Below, one piece after another: positions 6,209 through 14,046 of a stretch of DNA of 30,891 nucleotides. This DNA comes from Lachnospiraceae bacterium UBA7143. Lineage in GTDB: Bacteria > Bacillota > Clostridia > Lachnospirales > Lachnospiraceae. Within the stretch, counting starts at the first letter, position 1, and each line of letters begins with the position of its first letter. The position numbers were made by a program, and so were the translations under genes. The notes under the pieces were generated by a model. That model was not told where the DNA came from. It saw only the letters and a list, made by a program, of their open reading frames with translations, and made no database searches. The stretch is taken from positions 1 through 30,891 of the forward strand of contig DKWV01000021.1 of assembly GCA_002491905.1 (NCBI GenBank). Reading direction: 5' to 3'.

Positions 6209-6274
6209 CCCTGCTCTGCTTCAAGGCTTTACACGGAATCGGACACAAAATCATCTGAAAAGGAGAATGGAGCT

Positions 6275-8710
6275 ATGAAATTTGGTTATTTTGATGACGA
6301 AAACCGCGAGTACGTCATCACCACACCCAGGACACCCCTGCCCTGGATTAATTATTTGGGCTGTAAAGAATTCTTTACGCTGATCTCCAACACCTGCGGC
6401 GGCTATACTTTCTATAAGGACGCGAAGCTTCTCCGCATGACACGCTACCGCTATAACGACGTTCCGGGCGACATCAACGGCAAATACTTCTATATCAGGG
6501 AAGATGGCAATATCTGGAATCCCGGCTGGAAACCGACCCAGACAGATCTGGACAGCTACGAATGCCGCCACGGCATCGGCTACAGCCGTTTTACGGGTGC
6601 GAAAAACAAGCTTGAGGCTTCTGTCCTCACTTTCATCCCTATGGATGACAACTGTGAGATCAGTCAGGTAAAACTGACCAACCAAAGCAGCAGCGAAAAA
6701 AACATCTCGCTCTTCTCCTATGTGGAATGGTGTCTCTGGAATGCGGACGACGATTCCCGCAACTTCCAGCGCAACTTAAGCACCGGCGAGGTAGAAGTGG
6801 TCGGTTCCACTATTTATCACAAAACAGAGTACCGTGAGAGAAGAAACCATTATGCGGTGTATTCCGTAAACACGCCTGTGGACGGCTTCGATACCAGCCG
6901 TGACGCGTTTCTCGGCGCGTACCGCGGTGCGGCGAACCCCGAGGTCGTGGAGAAGGGACAGGCGACAAACTCCGTGGCTCACGGCTGGTCACCGATCGCT
7001 TCCCATCAGATCAACGTAACCTTAAAGCCCGGCGAGAGCAAAACCTTTGTGTTTGTGCTGGGCTACGTAGAAAATCCCGAGGACCAGAAGTGGGAAGCGC
7101 AGGACGTCATCAACAAAAAGCCCGCCGAAGCAATGCTTGCCAGATATCAGACTGATGCGGATGTGGAGAAAGCTTTTGCCGCGCTGAACGCATACTGGAA
7201 CGAATTGTTATCCAAGTACACCGTGAAGTCCTCCAACGACAAGGTTGACCGCATGGTCAATATCTGGAACCAGTATCAGTGTATGGTAACCTTTAATATG
7301 TCCCGTTCCGCCTCCTACTATGAGTCCGGCATCGGACGCGGCATGGGCTTCCGTGATTCCTGTCAGGATCTGCTGGGCTTCGTGCACCTGATCCCTGACC
7401 GGGCAAGGGAGCGTATCATCGACATTGCTTCCACCCAGTTTGAGGACGGCAGCGCCTACCACCAGTACCAGCCCCTCACCAAGAAGGGGAACTCCGACAT
7501 CGGCAGCGGTTTCAACGATGACCCGCTCTGGCTGATCGCCGGTACCTCCGCCTATGTGCGCGAGTCCGGGGATACCTCGATCCTGACGGAAATGGTTCCC
7601 TTCGACAACGACGTCTCTCTGGCCAAACCCCTGATGGAGCATCTGAAGCGCTCCTTTGACTATATCGTAACCCACAAGGGGCCCCATGCCCTGCCCTTGA
7701 TTGGCCGCGCCGACTGGAACGACTGCCTGAACCTGAACTGCTTCTCCGAGCATCCCGGCGAATCCTTCCAGACTTTCGGTCCCTCGGAAGGGCCTGTGGC
7801 GGAATCCGTGTTTATCGCGGGCATGTTTGTCAAGTACGGGGAAGAGTACGCACAGTTGTGCGAACTGATGGACAACCAGGCGGAAGCGGACTACGCCCGC
7901 GCCGAGGTGCAGAAAATGTATGACGCCGTGTTAAAGGACGGCTGGGACGGCGACTGGTTTGTCCGCGCCTATGACGCCTATGGCAAAAAAATCGGTTCCA
8001 AAGAATGCGAGGAGGGACAGATTTATATCGAATCCAACGGTTTCTGTCCTCTTGCCGGCATCGGCGTGAAGGAAGGGCTTGCCGAAAAGGCGCTCGACTC
8101 CGTGAAAGAAAAGCTGGATACCGAATACGGCGTGATGATTTTGCAGCCCGCCTACACCAGATATCATCTGGAGCTGGGCGAAATCTCCTCCTACCCGCCC
8201 GGGTATAAAGAGAACGCCGGTATCTTCTGTCACAACAATCCCTGGGTTTCCATCGCTGAGACCGTAATCGGCCGCGGTGACAGGGCTTTTGAAATCTATC
8301 GGAAGACATGCCCTGCCTACGTGGAAGAGATCAGTGAAATTCACCGCACGGAACCTTACGTCTACTCCCAGATGGTAGCCGGAGCCGATGCGTACATCCC
8401 CGGTGAAGCGAAGAACAGCTGGCTGACTGGTACGGCGGCGTGGACTTTCGTGAACGTATCGCAGCATATTCTGGGCGTGTACCCCACCCACAGAGGACTC
8501 AGCATCAATCCCTGCGTGCCCAAAAGTTTCGGCGACTTTACCTTAACCCGTAAGTTCCGGGAAGGCACCTACAACATCAAAGTACTGAATCCCGACAACG
8601 TTGAGAAGGGTGTAAAGTCTCTCACCGTGGACGGGAAATCTGTAGAAGGATGCGTTGTTCCGTATGTGGCTGGGAAAACCGAATATGACGTAGTTGTCAC
8701 AATGGGATAA
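6275..8710 (+). CDS. cbp: cellobiose phosphorylase, GH94
   Basis: An 811-residue cytoplasmic enzyme that splits cellobiose with phosphate into glucose 1-phosphate and glucose, saving ATP. It begins MKFGYFDDENREYVITTPRTP, the usual start of the family. The N-terminal beta-sandwich covers about residues 1-310, and the (alpha/alpha)6 barrel about 320-740, followed by a small C-terminal beta domain. GRGMGFRDSCQDLLG (354-368) and the catalytic RADWNDCLNL (478-487) are present; D483 is the expected general acid. The ATG at 6275 has AGGAG nine bases upstream; an in-frame ATG at 6182 would add 31 unrelated residues near the transcription start. Divergent from a LacI repressor, followed by a strong terminator. 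No cellobiose transporter is in the window. The related cellodextrin or laminaribiose phosphorylases are less likely given the length and motifs. Confidence 0.95.
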   Translation: MKFGYFDDENREYVITTPRTPLPWINYLGCKEFFTLISNTCGGYTFYKDAKLLRMTRYRYNDVPGDINGKYFYIREDGNIWNPGWKPTQTDLDSYECRHGIGYSRFTGAKNKLEASVLTFIPMDDNCEISQVKLTNQSSSEKNISLFSYVEWCLWNADDDSRNFQRNLSTGEVEVVGSTIYHKTEYRERRNHYAVYSVNTPVDGFDTSRDAFLGAYRGAANPEVVEKGQATNSVAHGWSPIASHQINVTLKPGESKTFVFVLGYVENPEDQKWEAQDVINKKPAEAMLARYQTDADVEKAFAALNAYWNELLSKYTVKSSNDKVDRMVNIWNQYQCMVTFNMSRSASYYESGIGRGMGFRDSCQDLLGFVHLIPDRARERIIDIASTQFEDGSAYHQYQPLTKKGNSDIGSGFNDDPLWLIAGTSAYVRESGDTSILTEMVPFDNDVSLAKPLMEHLKRSFDYIVTHKGPHALPLIGRADWNDCLNLNCFSEHPGESFQTFGPSEGPVAESVFIAGMFVKYGEEYAQLCELMDNQAEADYARAEVQKMYDAVLKDGWDGDWFVRAYDAYGKKIGSKECEEGQIYIESNGFCPLAGIGVKEGLAEKALDSVKEKLDTEYGVMILQPAYTRYHLELGEISSYPPGYKENAGIFCHNNPWVSIAETVIGRGDRAFEIYRKTCPAYVEEISEIHRTEPYVYSQMVAGADAYIPGEAKNSWLTGTAAWTFVNVSQHILGVYPTHRGLSINPCVPKSFGDFTLTRKFREGTYNIKVLNPDNVEKGVKSLTVDGKSVEGCVVPYVAGKTEYDVVVTMG

Positions 8711-8743
8711 CACAATTCCACACATATATAAATAGTTTTCAGA

Positions 8744-8777
8744 ATCCGCATACATCATATTGTATGCGGATTTTTTA
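8744..8777 (+). terminator. intrinsic terminator of cellobiose phosphorylase
   Basis: An 11-bp perfect stem, ATCCGCATACA (8744-8754) with TGTATGCGGAT (8761-8771), a 6-base loop and a TTTTTT tail. Confidence 0.92.
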
Positions 8778-8834
8778 TGACCACTAGTTTCCCAAAAGGT
8801 CTTGTCTTCCCAAAAAATTTGTGACAAAATAAGT

Positions 8835-8862
8835 CTTACCAACTCTTACCCCCGGGTATAGT
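8835..8862 (+). promoter_or_regulatory. probable MerR-type promoter/operator
   Basis: TATAGT (8857-8862) serves as -10 box. Upstream lie a tandem CTTACC-AACT-CTTACC (8835-8850) and a dyad TACCCCCGGGTA (8847-8858) that runs into the -10 box. There is no good -35 box, as is usual for promoters that need a MerR protein to untwist a long spacer. Autoregulation by the gene downstream is inferred. Confidence 0.5.
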
Positions 8863-8926
8863 TTAGAGAGAAATCAGGTCAAAAACAAATAGGAAACAAG
8901 TGAAAAAGGATTTTGGGAAACAAGCT

Positions 8927-9757
8927 ATGAGTCAGTATATGTCTATCGGAAAAGTATCAAAATTAAAGAATGTAAGCATCAAATCTCTGCGTTACTATGA
9001 CCAGATCGGCATTCTCAAACCGGCCTTTGTGAACACGGAGACAAATTATCGCTACTATACAAAAGAACAGCTCTATCTGCTCGATGCGATCACCGTCTGC
9101 ATCAAGCTGGGAATCCCTTTAAAAGATTTAAACAACTATGTAGAAAACTCCTCCATCAATCTGCAGAAACTCCTCTATGACGGAAAGATTCTGGCGGAGC
9201 AGAAGATTCTGGACATTCACAACTGTCTTGCCACCCTTCAGGAAACTTTGCAGAACATGGCGAGCCCCGTGACAGGTCTTGCCAAGATTCCGGAGAGTAA
9301 GAGCGGCATCATGCTGCCCGACGGTTTCTACCACAACGAAATCGTAACCAGGAAGATGCTGACAGTGCCTTTGGAAGAAATGGATATCCCGAAATACTAC
9401 GGGCAGCATATTCTGAAACTGTTCGTCACCGCCCAGCAGATGGGGACGGTGGTAGCCTATCCTTCCGGCGTACTGCACGAATACCATAGCGGCAAATACC
9501 AGCGTCATATGTTCCTCACAATCACCGGGGATGCGCCGTCTGCAGATTCTTCCGGGCAGACCGTCCGCACCATTGGCGAAGGCGACTTTGCCTGCCGCAG
9601 AATCTCTACCCATGTGACAGACTTTGAAACCATCCGCGAAGAGATGAAAGAAGTGATCAAGAGCGACGATTTCTGCGTCATCGAAACGGACACGCTCTCC
9701 GAAGAAAATAAAAAAGACGGATACCCGTTCGAACTGGAGTATCCGTTGTCAAGTTGA
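8927..9757 (+). CDS. MerR-family transcriptional regulator
   Basis: A regulator of 276 residues from the ATG at 8927. The N-terminal winged helix (residues 5-75) carries SIGKVSKLKNVSIKSLRYYDQ and YRYYTKEQL. A coiled-coil dimer helix follows (about 85-120). The C-terminal 150 residues look like a GyrI/BmrR-type effector-binding domain, so a small-molecule ligand is expected. Starts are ambiguous: a GTG at 8900 with weak AGGAA would add nine residues, and the ATG at 8939 would remove four. It is alone on the plus strand between terminators, with no transporter or enzyme partner downstream, so its target may be itself or a distant gene. Confidence 0.88.
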   Translation: MSQYMSIGKVSKLKNVSIKSLRYYDQIGILKPAFVNTETNYRYYTKEQLYLLDAITVCIKLGIPLKDLNNYVENSSINLQKLLYDGKILAEQKILDIHNCLATLQETLQNMASPVTGLAKIPESKSGIMLPDGFYHNEIVTRKMLTVPLEEMDIPKYYGQHILKLFVTAQQMGTVVAYPSGVLHEYHSGKYQRHMFLTITGDAPSADSSGQTVRTIGEGDFACRRISTHVTDFETIREEMKEVIKSDDFCVIETDTLSEENKKDGYPFELEYPLSS

Positions 9758-9765
9758 GCAGTGCC

Positions 9766-9869
9766 AGTCCATAAGATGGCAAAATGACTGCTTGCAGTCA
9801 ATTTTGACAGATTATGGACTGATAGGGCGAAGCCCGCGAGCGAGGAAAACCGAAGGTTTTTCGAGCGCG
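9766..9869. repeat. compound palindromic element after the MerR gene
   Basis: A 55-base imperfect inverted repeat (9766-9820) has outer arms AGTCCATAA/TTATGGACT and inner arms around CTTG. It is followed by a small GGGC-GAA-GCCC hairpin (9825-9835) and a third stem CGCGAGCGAGGAAAACC/GGTTTTTCGAGCGCG (9835-9869). The element fills the gap between the converging MerR and pyridoxal kinase genes and may terminate both. The GCGAGCG string recurs in the palindromes ending the LacI and ABC ATPase genes. Confidence 0.65.
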
Positions 9870-9881
9870 CACTGCGACTCT

Positions 9882-10724
9882 TTACCTTCTCCCCAGCCGG
9901 TACAGCACCGTCTCATACGGTACACCCTCGGCATGCGGTGTCCCAAGCTCCACAGCCGCCTCGACACACCGCTTCACAAACCCGGCGGCCTTTCTGACTG
10001 ACCGGTCAAAAGACACGCCGTTTACGGCGTCCGCCGCAATTATGGCAGTAAATACATCTCCCGTGCTGCACCGCTCCTCCCCCGCCCTGTGGACGCGGAT
10101 CAGCCGTGCCGTCGGGTCTTCTGACCCGGTTTTCACATAGACATAATTCGCAATATATTCTCCTTGAGGAATCCCTGTAATGACAACGCAAGACGGTCCC
10201 ATTACCGAAAGCTGCTCCGCCATAGCGGAAAGCTCCGTTCTTTTCCAGCCACTCTCTTTATAGGGCATGTCTGCAAGATGACAGGCTTCTGTCAGGTTCG
10301 GGGTGACGATATCTGCCAGGGCAACCAGCTTTCTCAACTCCGTACATAACTCTGCCGTGTAGGCAGAGTACAGTCTGCCATGATCCCCCATCACCGGGTC
10401 TACAATCACAAGCGTCCCCTCCCCGGAAAACTTTCGGACAAACCGCCTCACAATTTCAATCTGCCTGACAGAGCCAAGATACCCCGTGGCAATGCCGTCA
10501 AATTTATGCTGCAGCCCTATCTTCTCCCAGCTTTCAATATATGCCTCCATCCGATCCGTGTAATCATCCATGAAAAAGTCCGGGAAAGCCGTGTTGCTTG
10601 AAAAGATGGAAGTGGGAAGCGGACATGCCTGCACCCCCAAATATGAAATAATCGGAAGAAGCACCGTCATGGCGCATCTTCCGTATCCCGCAATGTCATT
10701 GATAACCGCTATTTTTTTCTGCAT
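9882..10724 (-). CDS. pdxY: pyridoxal/pyridoxamine kinase (PdxY/PdxK-like)
   Basis: A 280-residue ribokinase-fold kinase that phosphorylates pyridoxal, pyridoxamine or pyridoxine in vitamin B6 salvage. The start MQKKIAVINDIAGYGRCAM gives the substrate-site motif. DPVMGDHGRLY (109-119) and TPNLTEA (141-147) are family signatures, and the anion hole and catalytic base are in CSTGDVF with D223. Length is typical. The ATG at 10724 has AAAGGAG about 14 bases upstream, a rather long spacing. The leader lies inside an interrupted inverted repeat that begins right after the preceding gene, so expression may be separate from the ECF operon upstream. Confidence 0.9.
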   Translation of the reverse strand: MQKKIAVINDIAGYGRCAMTVLLPIISYLGVQACPLPTSIFSSNTAFPDFFMDDYTDRMEAYIESWEKIGLQHKFDGIATGYLGSVRQIEIVRRFVRKFSGEGTLVIVDPVMGDHGRLYSAYTAELCTELRKLVALADIVTPNLTEACHLADMPYKESGWKRTELSAMAEQLSVMGPSCVVITGIPQGEYIANYVYVKTGSEDPTARLIRVHRAGEERCSTGDVFTAIIAADAVNGVSFDRSVRKAAGFVKRCVEAAVELGTPHAEGVPYETVLYRLGRR

Positions 10725-10727
10725 CGG

Positions 10728-10851
10728 TCTGCCTGTATCTCCTTTTCCATAAGCTCCGTATTCCCCGTTCCAGTGTACTGCATCATTCCCGTTTCGTCAA
10801 ATGGTTCGGATACGGCGCAGCATCGCTGTTCCGCTTACGGAGACAGGCAGA
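10728..10851. repeat. interrupted inverted repeat filling the pdxY leader
   Basis: Outer arms TCTGCCTGTATCTCC (10728-10742) and GGAGACAGGCAGA (10839-10851) are complementary apart from a 2-base bulge. Inner arms GCTCCGTATTCC (10753-10764) and GGATACGGCGC (10808-10818) also pair. The element spans the entire gap between the stop of the upstream gene and the start of pdxY, and contains the pdxY ribosome site in its outer arm, so folding could mask translation. Confidence 0.6.
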
Positions 10852-11523
10852 TTACCCGATAAATTTCTTCCCCTGTTTCTCTTCGATTCCGCGCATTTCC
10901 TCCGCGCTGACCACGCCTACGGCCTCACCCACAGACTGTCCGCTCCCGTCTTCGCCACCGTCTTTCTCCTGCTCCTGTCCGTTTTTCACCAGCTCATCCT
11001 GCATCCGGTCAATCTGGTTTAACGCTTCTCTGGCCTGTTTTACCTCCTGAATCTTCTGGAGAATGGCGTTTAAATCTTCCGGGGAAAACAGATCCAGACA
11101 TTTCATCAGGCTGGTCATGTCATTGAGATCAATATTGACCGTTCCCACGGAGGTGCTCACATGGATCCAGTCCGGATTCGAACTGCCGCCAATTGTAATC
11201 GAATTCCCATACATACTGTCTCTGCTGATGGAAATATGGGCGCCGTTATGCCAGAAATCCCCTGTCACGGGATTACCCGGCGTAGGCTCACCCATCTGCC
11301 GCAGCATAATGCCAATCGAGTCGTCCGCAACATGGTGCTCTCCCGAGGCCGCGTATTCATCGGCACGCATTAATTTCGCGGCAAAGCTGTCCGGGTCAAC
11401 GTTCCCTTCCATTTTTGTGTTTTTCAACTGATGCGCCGATTTCATCTGCTTTGCCAGCAGCTCCGCCGTACGGTTTCCTGTATTCAGCGTTTTGTATCCC
11501 ATATAAAAATCGTTGTTGATCAT
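10852..11523 (-). CDS. unknown soluble protein, third gene of the ECF operon
   Basis: A 223-residue protein with no family I recognise, no signal peptide and no membrane helix. The N-terminal 60 residues are polar and helical. Residues about 75-135 are beta-like and Gly/Ser-rich (PGNPVTGDFWHNGAHISIS, ITIGGSSNPDWIHVSTS). Residues about 150-185 form a helix with coiled-coil character (EDLNAILQKIQEVKQAREAL). The tail is acidic and Gly-rich. GGGGAGA precedes the ATG at 11523. It follows the second unknown gene by 74 bases on the same strand with no clear terminator between, so it probably belongs to the operon headed by the ECF sigma factor. Confidence 0.75.
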   Translation of the reverse strand: MINNDFYMGYKTLNTGNRTAELLAKQMKSAHQLKNTKMEGNVDPDSFAAKLMRADEYAASGEHHVADDSIGIMLRQMGEPTPGNPVTGDFWHNGAHISISRDSMYGNSITIGGSSNPDWIHVSTSVGTVNIDLNDMTSLMKCLDLFSPEDLNAILQKIQEVKQAREALNQIDRMQDELVKNGQEQEKDGGEDGSGQSVGEAVGVVSAEEMRGIEEKQGKKFIG

Positions 11524-11597
11524 ATATTTCTCCCCTTTCTGCGTGCAAATAAGTGTATGTCAGGAAACGCGCCGCAAATCCGCAGCGGAGATTCCGC

Positions 11598-12176
11598 TTA
11601 TGCCTCCTCCAGCGTCTCCAGCGCAAACCGTTCAATCATATGCTCTGTCCCGGCGGAAACCTTTGCCGTATCTACCTGGTACGCCTCCAACCTTCCATCT
11701 TCATACTTCGCCTCCACATAAACCTGTAACGCTTCAGCGCCGCCGTTTTCTTCCTCTCCTGATCCGTTCACCGCATTTCTGTTCTTCTTCCCCGCCATGT
11801 CCATGTTTCGCAAAAGTTTCCCTTTGAGCGTATATCCTTCCGTCACCGCAATTCGCACGTAATCGCTGTCCTCGTAGCTCATATGTCTCACCTCCACAGC
11901 CTGTAAGGCCTCCTGCGTCGCCGCAGCGTTCATGCGAATGTCCGGCGTTGTGCCGATCCTTCTTCCCATGCTCACCTTCTCTGTCTTCGCTTTCACTTCG
12001 GTCTGCATATCTGTAACAGCCTGTTTCGTCTCCGCGGCTGTGTTGGCCTGTTTTTCCTGCTTCCGATTCTTCAGGTTCTGTAAAAAACTTTCCTGAAATC
12101 CCTCCGCGCGCCCGGCATTCTTCTTTTTCTGATATGCCGGTGTCCCGTTCTGGCTCTGTACCTCCTGTATTCCCAT
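11598..12176 (-). CDS. unknown soluble protein, second gene of the ECF operon
   Basis: A 192-residue protein of no recognised family and no membrane segment. Residues 1-75 are Gln/Lys/Ala-rich and probably disordered or helical. Residues about 90-190 form a compact region with alternating hydrophobics (YVRIAVTEGYTLKGKLL, ALQVYVEAKYEDGRLEAYQVD). The start codon follows the sigma-factor stop by 3 bases, with GGGAGG nine bases upstream inside the sigma gene, so translation is tightly coupled to the sigma factor. That position is normally occupied by an anti-sigma gene; this protein lacks the membrane helix and zinc-binding motif of the common anti-sigma types. Confidence 0.78.
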   Translation of the reverse strand: MGIQEVQSQNGTPAYQKKKNAGRAEGFQESFLQNLKNRKQEKQANTAAETKQAVTDMQTEVKAKTEKVSMGRRIGTTPDIRMNAAATQEALQAVEVRHMSYEDSDYVRIAVTEGYTLKGKLLRNMDMAGKKNRNAVNGSGEEENGGAEALQVYVEAKYEDGRLEAYQVDTAKVSAGTEHMIERFALETLEEA

Positions 12177-12179
12177 GTT

Positions 12180-12668
12180 CTACGGCCTCCCTTCCGTCAG
12201 AATTTTCTTTACCTCTTCCCTGCCCCTGCGCAGCCTCGTCTTGATCGTCCCCTCCTTCTCGTTGAGAATCCCCGCGATCTCATGGATCGAATAATCCTCG
12301 TAGTAAAAAAGGTAGATCGGATTCCTGTAATGTACAGGCAGCCGCAGCACCGCCTCAAGCGTTTCGTCATCCCTGACCTGATAAGGCAGATAAATATTTT
12401 TTGCTGTGTTCTCGAAGGACTCGTTCCAGGGAACCGTCCTCTGATACCAGCCGCTCTTTAAAATATCCAGGCAAATATGAATGGTGGTTCGTATCAGCCA
12501 GGCCTTCTCATGCTCCTTATTCTGAATAGGCTTCTCATCCTTCATGTAGCGCAGAAAGGCCTCCTGCACCGCATCCTCGGCGTCCGCCCGGTTCTTCATG
12601 TTAGAGAAGGCAATCCGATACAGCATGGCCCGGTACTCCTCCACCAGATAGCTCCACTCCTGCTCCAT
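12180..12668 (-). CDS. ECF-type RNA polymerase sigma factor
   Basis: A 162-residue extracytoplasmic-function sigma factor. Region 2 is at about 6-65 (LVEEYRAMLYRIAF, RADAEDAVQEAFLRY), with a helix that opens the -10 DNA. Region 4 is at about 108-158 (LPVHYRNPIYLFYYEDYSIHEIAGIL, GTIKTRLRRGREEV), which reads the -35 box. There is no C-terminal extension. I prefer the ATG at 12668, about 11 bases after AGAAGGA; the ATG at 12680 abuts that ribosome site. An ECF-type promoter at 12743-12769 lies 75 bases upstream, so the gene probably drives its own transcription. Heads an operon with two unknown soluble proteins and no recognisable anti-sigma factor. Confidence 0.92.
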   Translation of the reverse strand: MEQEWSYLVEEYRAMLYRIAFSNMKNRADAEDAVQEAFLRYMKDEKPIQNKEHEKAWLIRTTIHICLDILKSGWYQRTVPWNESFENTAKNIYLPYQVRDDETLEAVLRLPVHYRNPIYLFYYEDYSIHEIAGILNEKEGTIKTRLRRGREEVKKILTEGRP

Positions 12669-12742
12669 CCCCTCATGCATCCTTCTGTCAGTCTATAGAT
12701 ATCTACATCTTAACATACTTCTTTTTGCTGTCCTATATACAA

Positions 12743-12769
12743 TACGATTCAGGGTCCGAAAAAGTTTCA
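12743..12769 (-). promoter_or_regulatory. ECF-type promoter of the sigma-factor operon
   Basis: On the minus strand TGAAAC (12764-12769), 17 bases, then CGTA (12743-12746). This is the classical ECF pattern (TGAAAC, 16-17 bases, CGTA/CGTC), and it indicates positive autoregulation. The start site would lie near 12735. Confidence 0.75.
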
Positions 12770-12774
12770 TCCTG

Positions 12775-12806
12775 CAAAAAAGACCCCCTGTTTTTCACAG
12801 AGAGTC
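12775..12806 (-). terminator. terminator of the two-gene membrane protein unit
   Basis: On the minus strand GACTCTCTGT (12797-12806) pairs with ACAGGGGGTC (12782-12791) through all ten positions if G-U pairs are counted, with a 5-base loop and a TTTTTT tail. It lies directly upstream of the ECF promoter and insulates it. Confidence 0.85.
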
Positions 12807-12867
12807 CTCTTATCAATGACACGTATGTCGTTATTCGCTTTCCGCCATATCCGCGCTTCAGCGACAT

Positions 12868-13389
12868 TTACAGCAACATCATTCCCAACGCAAAGAAATA
12901 GAAAAAGATCAGCGTCAGGATACTTGCCAGAACGGAAAGAATCAGGCCTGCAATCGCCAGTCCTTTTCCGCCGAGTCCCTTGACAAGGGAAACAATACTG
13001 CAGATCAGGCCCGCCAGACATAATCCAATATCCACACCGGGAATCCAGAAAAAGATCAGGCCGAGAATACCGCACACAAGCGCACCTACCGATGTCCCGT
13101 GGGCTTTGTCCGGCACGGCATCATACACAACCGCCTTCACCGGCTGTCCAAAATTCTGCTGGTTGTACTGCTGCTGCGCGCCATAAGGCACCTGCGTATA
13201 CTGAGGAGCCTGCCCATACTGCTGATTGGCGTAGGGCTGGGCATTCTGTGCGAACTGTTGCCCGTTTGCGTAGGGCTGGTCATTCTGCCCGAACTGCTGC
13301 TGTCCGTTCGCATAGGGCTGCTGACTGCCGTCCATCCCCTGATTGTTGTAACTTCCGTCGTTATATCCAAAGTTTGTATTCTCGTCCAT
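12868..13389 (-). CDS. Gln/Asn/Tyr-rich DUF4190-like membrane protein
   Basis: A 173-residue protein. Residues 1-80 are a disordered Gln/Asn/Tyr/Gly-rich head with near-tandem units QPYANGQQQFGQND, QPYANGQQFAQNA and QPYANQQYGQ. Residues about 97-170 hold two or three membrane helices with VGALVCGILGLIFFWIPG and GKGLAIAGLILSVLASIL, the Gly-rich pattern of DUF4190-type proteins. AAGGAGAG precedes the ATG by about 12 bases. It lies 24 bases after the stop of the next upstream gene and likely shares its promoter at 13954-13982. The head resembles cytoplasmic low-complexity tails on many Firmicute small membrane proteins. Function unknown. Confidence 0.82.
   Translation of the reverse strand: MDENTNFGYNDGSYNNQGMDGSQQPYANGQQQFGQNDQPYANGQQFAQNAQPYANQQYGQAPQYTQVPYGAQQQYNQQNFGQPVKAVVYDAVPDKAHGTSVGALVCGILGLIFFWIPGVDIGLCLAGLICSIVSLVKGLGGKGLAIAGLILSVLASILTLIFFYFFALGMMLL
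13229..13325. repeat. tandem coding repeat, units of 39 and 42 bases
   Basis: Units beginning GC(G/A)TAGGGCTG at 13229, 13268 and 13310 encode the QPYANGQQ repeats of the Gln-rich membrane protein. Sequence identity is high at DNA level, so repeat number may vary between strains. Confidence 0.7.
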
Positions 13390-13413
13390 CGTTATGTTTC
13401 TCTCCTTCCCGTC

Positions 13414-13887
13414 TTACGCTGCCGACATGATAATGCCAATGCCGCCCACCAGCACAACTACAAGAAATACAATCTGTATCACCAGTGCTATGCCGTTTTT
13501 CTGGCTCAGGCTTAACTTATAGGTCAAAAGATCCAAAAGCACAGCGATGGCAAGACCGATCATCCCAAACATAAGTACCGCAATAACCGCGTTGATACCT
13601 ACTAACACATTCAGCCATGTAGGAATATTTCTGATCGGCTCGTAGGGTGTGCCGTCCTCCAAATAAGTGCCGTTCACCGCAAGACGGATCTTGTTTCCGA
13701 TCACTACGAGATTACACTCAGCACCGGGAATGCTGATCTGATGATCCGCCATCCAGATCACCCAGTTCTTAGATTTCATCTTATATGTATCTCCGTCAAC
13801 GATACATTTCGCTCCGCCAAATCCCTTCTTAAACATAATCTGGTGGGGATTGCCCATGCTGTCTGTTACAGTCCAAACTCTTTCCAT
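13414..13887 (-). CDS. membrane protein with N-terminal soluble domain, function unknown
   Basis: A 157-residue protein. Residues 1-88 are soluble and beta-rich (ERVWTVTDSMGNPHQIMFKKG, IVDGDTYKMKSKNWVIWM, NLVVIGNKIRLAVNGTYLEDG), resembling a small LURP-one-like or barrel domain, though I cannot assign it. Two membrane helices follow at about 91-118 and 128-155. AAGGAG lies 7 bases before the ATG at 13887. A sigma-A promoter and a downstream dyad precede it. First gene of a two-gene unit with the Gln-rich membrane protein, both with paired C-terminal helices, so they may act together in the membrane. Confidence 0.8.
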   Translation of the reverse strand: MERVWTVTDSMGNPHQIMFKKGFGGAKCIVDGDTYKMKSKNWVIWMADHQISIPGAECNLVVIGNKIRLAVNGTYLEDGTPYEPIRNIPTWLNVLVGINAVIAVLMFGMIGLAIAVLLDLLTYKLSLSQKNGIALVIQIVFLVVVLVGGIGIIMSAA

Positions 13888-13919
13888 GCTCTCTCTCCTT
13901 CACACTTGAAAACTTTGAC

Positions 13920-13940
13920 ACTGACTATATGACTGTCAGT
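13920..13940. promoter_or_regulatory. candidate operator dyad
   Basis: ACTGAC (13920-13925) and GTCAGT (13935-13940) form a perfect dyad with a 9-base centre. It lies at about +8 to +28 of the membrane-protein transcript, a position suited to repressor binding. The regulator is not identified. Confidence 0.45.
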
Positions 13941-13953
13941 CGATAACGTCACC

Positions 13954-13982
13954 ATTTTACAGTATTCTACAGTGTTTTGCAA
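13954..13982 (-). promoter_or_regulatory. sigma-A promoter of the membrane-protein pair
   Basis: On the minus strand TTGCAA (13977-13982), 17 bases, then TAAAAT (13954-13959). The spacer holds a 10-base tandem, TACAGTATTC and TACAGTGTTT on the plus strand. Confidence 0.75.
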
Positions 13983-14046
13983 GCGGAAGAAGCGATATTC
14001 TCTCTATTTTCCATTTTTTTCCTGATAATCGAGATAAAATTGTTGC

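Noticed and set aside
6176..6274. Riboswitch in the 100-base cellobiose phosphorylase leader
   Set aside because: No conserved stem or known riboswitch motif is visible; the leader is explained by an operator box and a ribosome site.
13229..13325. CRISPR-like spacing of repeats
   Set aside because: Units are in-frame coding repeats of 39 and 42 bases with no unique spacers.
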